This document shows positions 37,195-48,319 of a stretch of DNA of 64,000 nucleotides, piece after piece (position 1 is the first letter of the stretch; every line of letters starts with the position of its first letter). The translations under genes were made by a program, and so were the position numbers. The notes under the pieces are model-generated. The model saw only the letters and a program-made list of their open reading frames with translations, was not told the origin of the DNA and did not search any database. Source of the stretch: Cucumis sativus (lineage: Eukaryota > Streptophyta > Magnoliopsida > Cucurbitales > Cucurbitaceae); assembly GCF_000004075.3 (NCBI RefSeq), contig NC_026656.2, forward strand, positions 2,852,001 to 2,916,000, given 5' to 3'.

Positions 37195-38340
37195 CAGAAA
37201 GAAAGACCAAGACTAAACAAAAGAGAAAAAAATTGAAGAATGATGTATTAGATAAAGAGAAAAAATCAGACGCTTCAACTCTCAATATAATTTGATTCAG
37301 TTGGCACCGCCAGTAAAGAAGTTGATTGATACAGTACAGCTTCCACTTTCATCCAAAGACTTTTCTCTACCTCTCCCATTTTTCCATCAACATCGTAATT
37401 AAATTGAATGGAACATAAAAGTCAAGAAGGTGGGAAGTCTGTTTGTAGAGTTCATATTTGGTTCACATGTATGGTTTTTATTTTTTAGAAAACTGAAATT
37501 AAAAAACTAACACTTCCTTTCATAACCATTTGGCTGTTAGTTTAGGATTTTTGAAAACAAAACTTATTTTCTCCTCCAATTCTCACTGTAGTTTTTCTTT
37601 GTTCTTGAGTAACAATTTGGACTTTAGCTAATTCCATGAGTAAAAACAAGTTTTTAAATACTAATTTTAGTTTTCGAAAATTGAGTTTGTGTTTTGAAAA
37701 AATAACAGTAGAAAGTAAATGGTTAAATTTAGAAGTCAATATTCACTCTTTTATCTTTGTCTGTTTTTTTGTATATTTAACCGACTTCTCAGAAAAGCCA
37801 ATTTTATCATAAATTTTCAATTTAGTTAGATTGATGCCACAGATATTTATCTTTAAATAACATCATACTTAACATTATAATTATAATGATCATAATGTCG
37901 TATTAGCATTGCCTGTCAAATTCGTCATCCGAAACCAAAGAACAATAACTGGATTTTGGCTCTAAATAAATAATCGGAAAAAAGTAGCTAGGGGATAAAG
38001 AAGACAGGGTTCTTTTTTTGCTTCTTTTAATATAAACTTGAAGACAAAAGATGATTTGATTTCACTTTTTAATACAATATTTTTCCTTTAATCAACTATA
38101 TGTAGTAGGTTTGAATGATAGCAAAAGAAAGAAAAAAAAAACTATAGCAATTATTTAATTTCTACTTTGTTACGGGGAACAAGCGTGTATGCGTTAGTTA
38201 ATTCTTGGAAAATTCAAGGAAGATTCTAAGAAATGCATGCCTAAATATTATAGGGAAATATTTTAGAGTGTTTTGTGTAATATAGTCTTCAAACAATCGA
38301 GACTATATATTATACTTCCTTTTTTATATATATATAAATT
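37195..38340 (-). promoter_or_regulatory. TNL-1 upstream region, shared in pieces with other copies
   Basis: No gene here. The proximal half (37,217 to about 37,718) is nearly identical to 50,040-50,482. The distal half (about 37,719-38,333) matches the TNL-2 upstream region at about 47,313-47,960. A W-box core (TTGAC, complement) in 'gcctgtcaaattcgtcatcc' near 37,911 is kept in both copies (second near 47,515). W-boxes bind WRKY factors; a role here is inference. Confidence 0.55.
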
Positions 38341-38560
38341 TGACTTCTTGTGTGAATCTAACCATAGTCCCACATTCTTTAAATAAGAGGATGATCTCGA
38401 ATATATAAGTAAGGATAACTATCTTCGTTGGTATGAGACTTTTTAGGATGATACCAAAAGCAAAATCATGAGGATGTATACTCAAAGTGGATAATATCGT
38501 ACCATTGTAGAGATATTTGGTGGAGTTGTTGTCCGAACAATAATAAAATAGAATATTGCT
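38341..38560. mobile_element. possible solo LTR / TRIM-like fragment
   Basis: The words 'agtcccacattctttaaata' and 'atatataagtaaggataac' in this spacing resemble the start of the 'agtcccacat...tataagt' LTR/TRIM sequences common in dicot genomes. No internal region, primer-binding site or clear ends were found, so only a weak call is possible. Confidence 0.35.
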
Positions 38561-38849
38561 TATGAGACAAAATGCATTTCCTTCAAAAGCTCAAGTTCTA
38601 GTTCCCTTTTATCATTATCCAATTGATAACCGATTTATATGTCTACTCTAAATGTTAGCATTCATATGTTGGGGGATTTCAAACTAAGATCTGATGAACA
38701 ATGGATTTATGTTTTGACGTTTAACAATATATAATTTGGGGAAATGCTACTTCTAGTACGAGTCATCCGAAGAATACAATGCAGTTCATTGAATTTTTCT
38801 TTGATACGTTGAGTTGAGGATATACATCATGAGCCCCCATGCAAGTGTG
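38561..38849. other. spacer with no recognisable feature
   Basis: Nothing supportable. Open frames are short and non-repetitive. Confidence 0.3.
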
Positions 38850-38999
38850 CCATAAGGATTGATCAATTCTTAATTTTAATAGCAAAATCATACTTTCCTT
38901 TTACACTTCCACCTTCTGAATAATCAGATTTAATCCAACGCTCTGCTCTAACCCATGTCCCTTAATTATATTCTCTCTAACATTCAAATTTTCAAATGC
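38850..38999 (-). pseudogene. relic of TNL terminal exon
   Basis: The plus strand from 'gtgccataaggattgatcaa' to 'aacattcaaattttcaaatg' aligns in order with the 3' end of the TNL-2 last exon (about 41,150-41,305). It keeps 'aatccaacg' and 'tagcccatg'-like words, but with many substitutions and no open frame. It is a decayed third copy of the C-terminal extension. Confidence 0.55.
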
Positions 39000-39152
39000 C
39001 AAATGAAAAAGAAAAGACTTCCAACTTTATGCCTGAATCCAAATTGGTGTGTATCATGCAAATCACCAAATGAGGATATGAACCACGCCTTCATCCACTG
39101 CCCTAAAGCACAGGAATTCTGGAAGAAGTCTAAAGAGGAAATTGGGACAAGT
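39000..39152 (+). mobile_element. LINE reverse-transcriptase zinc-binding (zf-RVT) fragment
   Basis: Frame 38,955-39,167 includes 'KKRLPTLCLNPNWCVSC' and 'DMNHAFIHCPKAQEFW'. The C-x2-C...H-x4-C spacing and the closing aromatic are those of zf-RVT, the domain after reverse transcriptase in plant LINEs. Only about 45 residues remain. The upstream side fuses into a TNL relic and the downstream side is cut by the foldback element at 39,153. Confidence 0.65.
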
Positions 39153-40370
39153 ATTAAATGCACCTGATATGCTTGAACTCCTATTTATACACTTCATATA
39201 CTATTGATATACACTTGTAAACTTGATTCATATATTAATTTGATAATGATTCACTTTACTGATATGCTTTAACAATATATTATTCATATACTTGATAATG
39301 ATACACTAAGTTAAATCATTCATATACTTAATAATACTCTAATGAACTACATAATTTGAAAAAAATGAAAACATGCATTAACTATACTAGCAAATTAATA
39401 CATATAATATAAGTATATCACAAGACTAATATACGAAACTGAGACAAAGTAAAACCAAAAAATTAATGTAAAAACATAAAACAAAATCAGTTGGAATCAG
39501 ATTCAACTCAAAATACACATCGAAGAAAATAAAATAAAATCCCAAATGAAGTTAAATTACTTCAATCAACCACCATTATATTATATTTCATTTTGCAATT
39601 ATTGTACTATTGATATTTTAAAATTAAGATTAAGACATAAAGAATAAATAATTTTTCTAGTATAAGAATAAATAAATAATTAGTAGAGCATTCAAAAGAG
39701 GAAGAAAAAAAATAGGAAGAAAAATAAGTTATTGAATGGTAGTTTAGGAATAATAACAAATTTAAGATATTTTGTCATATTTGCAAAATTCTAAAACAAT
39801 GTGCTATAATTGCTAATATTCTCAAAATGTTATCCTATGCAATTTCTCAAAAATTATTTATTCTTTCGGTCTTAATCTTAATTTTAGAATATTAATAGTA
39901 CAATAATTGTAATATGAAATATAGTGGTTGTTGATCGGAGTAATTTACCTTCATTTGTGATTTTTTTTTTTTACTTTTTTCCACGTGTATTTTGAGTTGA
40001 ATTTGATTTCAAATGATTTTTTTTATATTAATTTTGTTTTGGTTTTATTTTGTCTCAGTTTTGTATATATCAGTGTTGTGATATACTTATATTATATGTA
40101 TTAGTTGGTTAATATACTTACTACGTGATTTTCATTTTTTCAAATTTTATGCAGTTCATTAGAGTATTATTAAGTTTATGAATGATGTAACTCAGTATAT
40201 CATTATCAAGTATAACAACAAAATATTATTACAAAATATCAATAAAGTAAATCATTATCGAATATATGAATCAAATTTACAAGTGTATATCAATGGTACA
40301 TCAAGTGTATATCAATGGTACATCAAGTGTATATATAAGTAGGACTTCAAGCATATCACGTGCATTTAAT
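39153..40370. mobile_element. foldback element with ~0.5-kb inverted arms
   Basis: The left arm (39,153 to about 39,656) is the reverse complement of the right arm (about 39,849-40,370). Left starts 'attaaatgcacctgatatgc' and right ends 'gcatatcacgtgcatttaat'. Inner and middle checkpoints also pair: 'gttcattagagtattatt' near 40,155 with its complement near 39,330, 'tattttgagttgaat' near 39,990 with its complement near 39,505, and 'tcttaatcttaatttta' near 39,870 with its complement near 39,625. The spacer is about 190 bp. The right arm carries an extra tandem copy of about 22 bp ('tatatcaatggtacatcaag'). There is no transposase. It is a large MITE or foldback transposon; a transcript would form a long hairpin. 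Confidence 0.82.
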
Positions 40371-40770
40371 CAATCAATTGTATAAGTGAAGAATACTAAA
40401 TGTATCTGTAGTGCATCAGGTGTATCAAACATATCATGTACATCAAACATATCAAATTTAAATTTGTTGAGTGTTCCAATGAAGCATAACAAGTTTATTA
40501 GCAGTGTATCAAACTTATAAATGAAGTCTTTAAGTATCAAAGCCTAAGTGGTATCAAATATATCAAGAAGAATCAAGTGTAACGAGGAGTATTATAATGT
40601 GTATCAAGATATTTCAGGTGTGTATCAAAAGGTATCGAATGTATAAAACAGTACCAGATGCATCAAATGTATCAATCAAATGTATCGGGTGTATAAAAAA
40701 GTATCAGGTGTATCAATGAGTATTAAGTGTATCAGACGTGTATAAGGTGTATCAAAGGTATATTAGTAAC
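40371..40770. repeat. degenerate (tgtatca)n tandem repeat
   Basis: About 400 bp dominated by variants of 'gtgtatcaa', 'tgtatcagg' and 'gtatcaaat', with no fixed period. The same words occur at the outer end of the foldback element's right arm ('aagtgtatatcaatgg'), so this may be amplified subterminal sequence. Confidence 0.65.
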
Positions 40771-41132
40771 AAAGGTATTTGTGACATTTCACCTTTTGAT
40801 GTGTGGACTGAGTTTCATTTTTTTGTCATTTTTACAAATAATAAAGTGTGTTTAGGATTAATTATTATAACTTATTCTGATATTTTTGAGGTGCCCCAAA
40901 TAAATATAAATATGTTTAGGATTGTTTATGCTTCAACATGCATGGAACAATAAAATAATTCTGGATCTCAATTTGATTTTATGGCTCTGTTTCTAGATTG
41001 TAAACATATAGAGTACATAGGGGTATAGATAAACAAAAATTAGGTGTGGCCACCTTCTACCATTTTCTAAAGACACTGGTAAGTAATTTAAACATTTGCA
41101 ACACAAACTTGGAAAATTAATTTGAGGGTGGA
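40771..41132. other. TNL-2 3' flank
   Basis: No gene. The part from about 40,890 ('tgtttaggattgttta') to 41,130 ('acacaaacttggaaaattaa') matches 51,430-51,665 and so marks the 3' flank of another TNL copy there. Confidence 0.5.
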
Positions 41133-44100
41133 TCAACGGGCCCAGGGTTGCCATAAGGATGGATCAACCCTTCTAATAATGAAATGATGATTTCTTGCAA
41201 CATCATGATCTTCAAATCTGTAAATCTCAATCCAACGAGGCTTTGCTATAGCCCATGCACTTACAAATCTGTATACTCTATCATCCAAATTTTCAAAGTA
41301 TATGTAATACATTTTGGATGATGTAATTGTACTATGGTTTGCGATAATGTTGGTCCCTTTTTTACAACCTCCACGCTTGTCGAGGCCCGAATATCTCATG
41401 AAACGGTACTGTGATTCTTCGACCAAGTAAAAGCTTGTAGGATTATCTAAAGGTTGTCTCCAATCATTATCATATGACCAATTAAATTTGTTGCATACAG
41501 AGTTGGCTAGTGCAGTTTTTGCCATGCCTTCCATTCCACATATCACTGTATCACCATTATATGATACGTGCAACGGGAAAACCATAGGTTGTACGTTGGA
41601 ACCAATTATTGCTTCTGGAGCATAACTTCCTGCATGCAACATTGCTTTGCAATTTGACAAGGAGGACATTTCTTCAAAAAAGCGTTTGACAAGAAGATCC
41701 TCAATATCCCTGTGTGCCATTAAGTTAAAACAACATATTATCATATCGGTCCATATATTAACCTAATCCTACTTTCACTCAAAAAAAAAAAAAAAAAGAG
41801 TAAACAATCAACTTACAGATTTTGCAATTTCTCCAGTTGATAAAAATCAGCATAATTTACCACCGGCCACTTGACATCCATTTGTATTATCCCATGGAGC
41901 TCTTCAGTGACATGGACACCACATCTTCTTATACTTGTATTTACCTCATCATGAACCTCAAACCAAACCAAAACTTCTTTCCAATCATTCACCTCCATGG
42001 AACCCCAAGCTAGAGAAGTTGACACTAACCACACATATTCTGATTTTGATGGAAGAAATGATCTTGAAAAAGAACAATGCAGTCTATTGCAGATGAATAT
42101 ATTGCATGAAATTCTTTCAGATGAATCTCCATTCACTGTGAAACTAACACAGGCAGCCAAAGTTCTTTCCATGTCTGGATAGTGACGAAAGCTAGCACTC
42201 ACTAAATTTGATGTAGTCTTATAGCTGAACCATTCTGGAACCTCAATGCCTGTTAGTAAGAACTCTCTTGAAATCTCACCCAATGTGAGGTCCTACAAAA
42301 TAATTGAAGAATTTTGATATGCATAAAACTTTTTACAAAATATCATAACAAATTGAATGGAAAGAAACAGAACCTGTTTTTTTGATATTATATCCCCAAT
42401 GTTATCTGGACTTTTACCCACCAATTTACAGCCATTCGCATTCAAAATTTGTATGTTTTGAGGAAGGTTCGGAATTTCTTGAAGAGACCTGCAATTTCTT
42501 AAGTCAAGTTTCAATAGGGACATTAACAAAGAAATTGTATTGGGAAGGGAGATGAGGCCTGTGCAACTGTCAAGGTTTAATCGAGATAGATTGGTAAGAT
42601 ATCCCATTGATGAAGGTAACTCCTTTATGGCAGTAAAATCCAAATCCAAGGACCTTAAAGATTTCATGCTTTCAGCAATTGTTGGGAAGCTTTCAAGCTT
42701 ACAACACCCAGAAAGTGATAAATATCGAAGAGACTTTAACCTAAGATAGCTTGGAAGCTTTACCAGGTTAGTGCATTGTCTAAGGTTCAAATGGTCAAGC
42801 TTATCCAAAGATCCAACAGATTCATGAATCACTCTTAAATTTGTGCATTCGTAGAGATGCAAGCTCGTAAGGTTTGATGCTGAAGATAAGTCTGGAATTT
42901 TCTCAAGTTTTTTGCAGTAAGAGAGATTCAATTCTTTAAGAGAACTTAACATGAAGTAGCCTCTTGGAAGCTTTTTAAGGTTAGAACAACCATCAAAGTT
43001 TAGGACAACAAGCTTATTGAGAGAGAAAATAGACTTATCTATCATTCCTAAATTTGTGCAATTGATGAGATACAACTCTTCAAGGTTTGATGCTGCAGTG
43101 AAATCAGGAATTTGCTCTAATAAAGTAGAGTAGCTAAGATCAACATACTTCAACCTTTCACAATCCTAAAACACATTGGAAAAGAAACCAAAAGAAAAAT
43201 GGGTATGTAATTGGCATACCAAACAAAATTTAGATAAAATATTGGCTAAAACAATAATTGTAAATATAGAAAAATATATAGAATATATGTTAAAAAAAGG
43301 AAAATTTTTAAAATAGAAGAATTACCAAACTATTTACCGTCCAAAATTTTAATCCAAGCCCAAAATAAATAACCAAAATTTTAATCAAGTCTAAAGTATC
43401 CATTTTCTCTCTATAGGATAGGATGTAAATACTTTCCATTTTCTTCTGCTTATGTAAATTTTCCTTAAAAAAAATCTATAATAACCATTAATTAATATTT
43501 AGGCAAACTAATAAAACTCCATATACAAAAGTAAATCGATTTGCATATCAAGATTAATCATCTATTTGCATTAATCCACAACTATTATATTGCATATATA
43601 ATAAGGAAAATTGCATTAGATGACAAAAAAAATTAGAAAAAAAGCATTTCATAGCACCTCTTTTTGACAAATATGACAATTAATTAAATATATCATACAG
43701 CTATCAGAGGACTATTTGCTTTTAAATTTGTTACTTTTGTAATTTAGAAAATGTAGTGATATAAACCCCATTATCATAAAAGTTTTTGCTATTTTTACAA
43801 ATGCCCCATAAAATAACAACACTTTTCTTTCTTTTTAAAAGGTATTGTAATTAAAGCATGAGAGAATCAAACCTCTAATATCAAAATTGATAGTACAAAA
43901 ACTATGTCAGTTGAGCTATACGTACATGTTGGCCACAACACACTTTTACAACTGTTAGTTTTAGAGATTATATGAATTTTAGTATCCAAGTTTATAAAAA
44001 TAATCATATTTGGTCCTTGAGTTTTAAAAATGTATCTTCTTACTCACTTGATTTTTAAGAAATAATAGGTTTATAACGTCCTAAAAGTACTTTATGGTTT

Positions 44101-47100
44101 TTTTAAAATAATTATATGATATTTAAAACTAGAAAAAAAAAAAGTTTTAGAGAGGATATGAATTTTAGAAGCCATATATTATTCTAATTTACAATGTCAT
44201 AGAACTATTTAAAATAAAAGCATAAAATTATTTGAAGGTCTTTTAAACCTATTTTTAAAAACTTAGGGACTAAAAGAATACATTTAGAAAACACGGGATC
44301 AAATTATTCTATTATTATAAATCTGAAATTAAAAAGGTCTACTTTTAAAACTTATGGACCAATGGCACGTATTCATGAAAACTCAGATGTTAAAAAGGTA
44401 ATTTTACATCAAATATATTATTTTGAATTTAGCAGATTGTAAACTAATTACCAACAAAATTGTAATTTAGTCAATTTATAGTGGAAATTTGGTTTCAAAT
44501 TTTAGTTTGATTTGATCTTAAATCAAATTTAATTTTTTTTAAAAAAAAGATAAAAACGTAACAAAATCAAAATTTTGGAACTTAAGGACACATTATAATT
44601 GGACAATCTTGTATGCAACAAATCTAGTTCAAGTAAGTTACATAACATAAAAAGAATCTACCCAATACATTATTTTGCATCATGATGGTTATCATACTCA
44701 AAAGGATAACACAAAAAATTACAAATTTAGAAAAAAATTAGCGGATGTTCTTAGAATTTATCCATGATAGATCATATCACTCATATGAGTTTATTAATGA
44801 TAGATTATATGACTAGTAGGAGCTATTGTTGTGCGATAGATGAATCTATCGTTAATAGATATATTTTGTAATTCTTAAAAAATATATGACTAGCAAGAGT
44901 TAATCGATGATAATTTTTGCTAATCCATGTATTTGTGATTTTTTTAAAAATATAATTAAGCTACCTATTAAAAGTTTTTAAGAAAAACAATGAAGAAACT
45001 AAACCTCATTTTCATACCTTAAGTCTTTTCCCAAATCTTTTGATGAGGCTATGTTGCAAATCAAGTCCAACAAGATTTTTGGTAATGAAGCAGGACGGCA
45101 AAGTTCGATGAGCAAATCCATGCCATTCAATCCACTTTAAGCTATTAGGTAAGTACCTAATCTTTGTACAAAATCGTGCATTTCGAATGATAAGCAATCT
45201 CAAATTTTTCATGCTTCCAAATGCCCGTGGATCTACATTTAGCCTTGTGGATTTAGGCAAGTCCAACTTTATGGCTTTAACTGCATCTGTTCCCTGCATA
45301 AAGTCATGTATTTAGTAAACACTACTTACAACTTACTTTGACAAACATTTCTTATCATGTGAAGCCTTGAAAATAAGTAAATTATCAATACTTTAGGTAA
45401 GAGAGTTACTCACAGAATTATTAACAAACACCTCCCAAATGTCGTGTTCCAACCACAGCCTACTCCTCTTTCCAGGCTCAGATGATTCATTATGAACTAT
45501 ACTACGACCCATTTGTTGTATTAACTCATGCATTTGCACTCTATCCATTTCAACCGTAATAAGTGAAAGATCCATGAGTATCATAATTCCAAAATCTATG
45601 TTCAAATGACATGCACTCAACATTTTTTTAGCACACTTGTATTCTTCTCCCACGAATAAACAAGAAATGTCAAGGAAAATATCCTTTATTTTGTCTTCAA
45701 GTCCATCAAAACTTAATTGAAGTACATCTTTAATATCTTTTCTCAAAGAGTTCTCAAATTCATCTAGCATACCATTCCATTCTTCTTTAGCTCTGCCGCA
45801 AAGGAAAGAACCCAAAACAACGAGGGCCAAAGAGAGACCTTTACAATAACTTGTAGCACGCTTTGAAAAATCTAAATAATTACTTGATGGATGACTTTTC
45901 TTAAAAGCATGCCAACTGAAAAGCTCAAGAGCATGGTCTTGATTCAATTCTTGAATTTTATGCTTTTCATCAAATCCATGGCTAGAAAGTAAATGTTCAT
46001 TCCTTGTCGTCACAATGATTTTACTACCTTGACCAAACCAATCACGCCCACCAACCAGTGCTTCTAATTGCTCAAGATCATTCACATCATCAAGAACTAT
46101 AAGAACTTTCTTTGAACACAGTCTACTTCTTATGATGTTAATTCCTCTATCACGACTGACAATAACCTTCAAATCCTCTTTTAAGATCTCATTGAGTAAG
46201 GTTTCCTGTAGTTGAACGAGCCCATGCTTCGAAGCTTCTCGTCTAACATCTTGTAGAAAGCAGCATCCTTCAAATTGGGTAGCAATTTTGTTGTACAAAG
46301 CCTTAGCCAAAGTGGTCTTACCAATGCCTCCAATGCCATACAACCCCACCAGATTAACACCCTCGGACCCAATATGAGAGACCAACTCCTCAATTTTCCT
46401 TAGTCGAGAATCAACTCCTACTTGGTGCTTGGCTACATGTAGTAATTGCATTGGATTTACTGCAGACAACACTCGTTTAACAATTTTTTGGATAAGTTCA
46501 GCCTCATCCTTGCTGTTGTAAAGTAACATCATACAAAAAGAATCAGAATTTGGAAATAGTAGATAAATTATATTTAAACTTCACTTGGACAATGAGTCTT
46601 CAAAGATTAAAAAAAAATAAAAAAAAATACCTATTTGCTAGATCCCAACCAGACAAACCAGCAGCAAAAGTCAAAGCTTCCCTCCATGGTTGAATCTTGT
46701 TGGTCAATAACTTATTAGCTTCATGTTTGGCCAATGCTTCCCCAAACCCACCGGTTTGTTTTCGAACCTCGGATGGATCCACCTTGTAGAACACTGGCCA
46801 AACTGCTTGTCCTTTGGATTTCTTACACTCAATTATTTTCACCAGTTCATCCAAACACCAAGTTGAAGATGCATAATCTTTAGAGAAAATAACGAGGGAA
46901 AGTCTAGATCGCTCTATAAATTTGAGAAGAGACTCATAAATTTGTTCACCCCTTTTGAGTTTGTCGTCTATGAAAACGTTGACTTCCTTTAGACGCAAGG
47001 CCATATGAAGATGACTGATAAAATTGGAGCGAGTATCTTCTCCTCTGAAACTAAAAAACACATCATAATCGTAATTGAAATTGGGAGAAGAAGAAAATGA

Positions 47101-47127
47101 TTCATCTCCAACAACAGAAGAACCCAT
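41133..47127 (-). CDS. TIR-NBS-LRR resistance protein (TNL-2), open throughout
   Basis: Paralogue of the downstream TNL, same strand and same exon plan: 46631-47127 (TIR), 45414-46512 (NB-ARC), 45018-45293, 42374-43165 (LRR), 41817-42292 (C-JID), 41133-41709 (extension); 1238 aa with every phase consistent. The start chosen is MGSSVVGDE at 47,127; the frame is open further upstream, but that part is hydrophobic UTR-like sequence. TIR: YDVFFSFRGEDTR and catalytic-type E94 in WCLDEL. NB-ARC: GGIGKTT (K231), VLIVLDDVN, IIVTTRN. Two motifs deviate: the GLPL motif reads GLSLAL, and the MHD motif reads MHE. The LRR exon is 264 codons against 367 in TNL-1. The intron at 43166-45017 is 1.85 kb and has picked up a SINE and AT-rich repeats. 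Probably NADase-competent by motif; whether it confers resistance cannot be told from sequence. Confidence 0.92.
43845..43940 (-). mobile_element. tRNA-derived SINE head in TNL-2 intron 3
   Basis: On the minus strand 'tagctcaactgacatagt' resembles an internal RNA polymerase III A box, and 'agaggtttgattctc' a B box (GGTTCGANTCC), about 45 bases apart. This is the layout of a tRNA-related SINE head. It is not a functional tRNA: there is no acceptor stem and the arms do not fold. Confidence 0.55.
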
Positions 47128-48098
47128 CCTCTCACAAAAAACAAAAAATGCAAAGAAAAAGAAAATAATAATCTGTTGCAGTAGCAAAGCAATGCTTTTG
47201 AGATGTTTGAATTTGAAATATGGAAACCAAAACTGAATGAGAAAAAGAATACTGCATGCAAGAAGAGAAAGTTAAATTTATAATTAATTTGAGGCCATCT
47301 AAGTTTGAAGTCAGTGGTTAAATTTAGAAGTCAATATTCAGCCTTTTTTTCTTATCTATTTTTTCTTTTGATGTGACACCCTAACAAATCTTCAATTGTC
47401 AACTTTATTGTTCATAAATTAAAATTAGATTGATGCCACAAATATTTATTTTTAAAATTTAAATAACATCATACTTGATATTATTCTACTGATCATGATG
47501 TCGAATTAGCATTGCCTGTCAAATTCGTCATCCAAAAACAAATAACAATAAGTGGATTTTGGCTCTAAATAATAGGACAAAAGTAGAAGACAAAAGTAGC
47601 TAGGGATAAAGAAGAGAGGGTCGTTCTTTTTTCTTTTTTTTCTTTCTTAAATATAAACTTGAAGACAACATATGATCTGATTTGACTTTTTCATACAATA
47701 ATTTCCTTTAATCAATTACATGTAGGCTTGAATGATAGCAATAGAGAAAAATAAAACCATAGCAATTATTTAATTTCTACTTTGTTACTGGGGAACAAGT
47801 GTGTATTTATAGGTTAGTTAATTCTTGGAAAATTAGCATAAGGAAGATTCTAAGAAATGGGTAAATGTTATAGGAAAAGAGTTTAGAGTGGTTTGTGTAT
47901 AGTCTTCAAACAATCGACATACTTTCGTCTTTTATATATATAAAAATTGACTTCTTTTAATTTCAAGCTTTTTTGTAATACCAGAAGAGAATATTGACAG
48001 TGATATATTGAAGAGTTTCATTTCAAGCTTCTTTCACAGTGACATTTTTTATATAGTCTATGTTATATTGTGATGGAATGGAAACAACTCTCTCTCTC
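47128..48098 (-). promoter_or_regulatory. TNL-2 upstream region
   Basis: No gene. Bases 47,128-47,312 are private to this copy. From about 47,313 ('gtggttaaatttagaagtca') to 47,960 the sequence follows the distal part of the TNL-1 promoter, including the 'cctgtcaaattcgtcatcc' W-box word. The proximal part of the TNL-1 promoter is missing here but present at 50.0-50.5 kb. A (CT)n run at 48,089-48,098 abuts the LTR element. Confidence 0.5.
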
Positions 48099-48319
48099 TG
48101 ATAGTGTCCAGTAGAAATTACAATATAAAAGAACAAACATGTAAAAAGAAACTCAAGAGAACACTTAAATAGAACCCTAACCCTCACGCCTTTGCCTTTC
48201 TTTTAAGGAATGTTGCAGCCTATATTACCTTCACAAAAATCTTCTCCCTTTCTTCCCTCCCCAACTTCTTATTTATAACCAACTACTTGTCCAACAAATC
48301 TAATTATATCCTTATATCA
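48099..48319 (-). repeat. 3' LTR of the retroelement
   Basis: 221 bp, begins TGATAG and ends ATATCA on the plus strand. It shares 'tagaaattacaatataaaag' and 'ggaatgttgcagcctatatt' with the right LTR, but lacks about 25 bp near its end that the other copy keeps. Confidence 0.7.

Noticed and set aside
40371-40770. Candidate CRISPR-like or satellite array
   Set aside because: Unit length is irregular and there are no spacers. In a plant nuclear genome this is a degenerate simple repeat.
43845-43940. Possible tRNA gene (A-box and B-box words)
   Set aside because: No cloverleaf can be formed and there is no acceptor stem; the spacing and tail fit a SINE head.
46600-47187. Longer TNL-2 N-terminus starting at 47,187, with a hydrophobic signal-like stretch
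   Set aside because: TNLs are cytosolic. The extension is a Phe-rich translation of T-rich leader DNA, and the ATG at 47,127 lies where the family starts.
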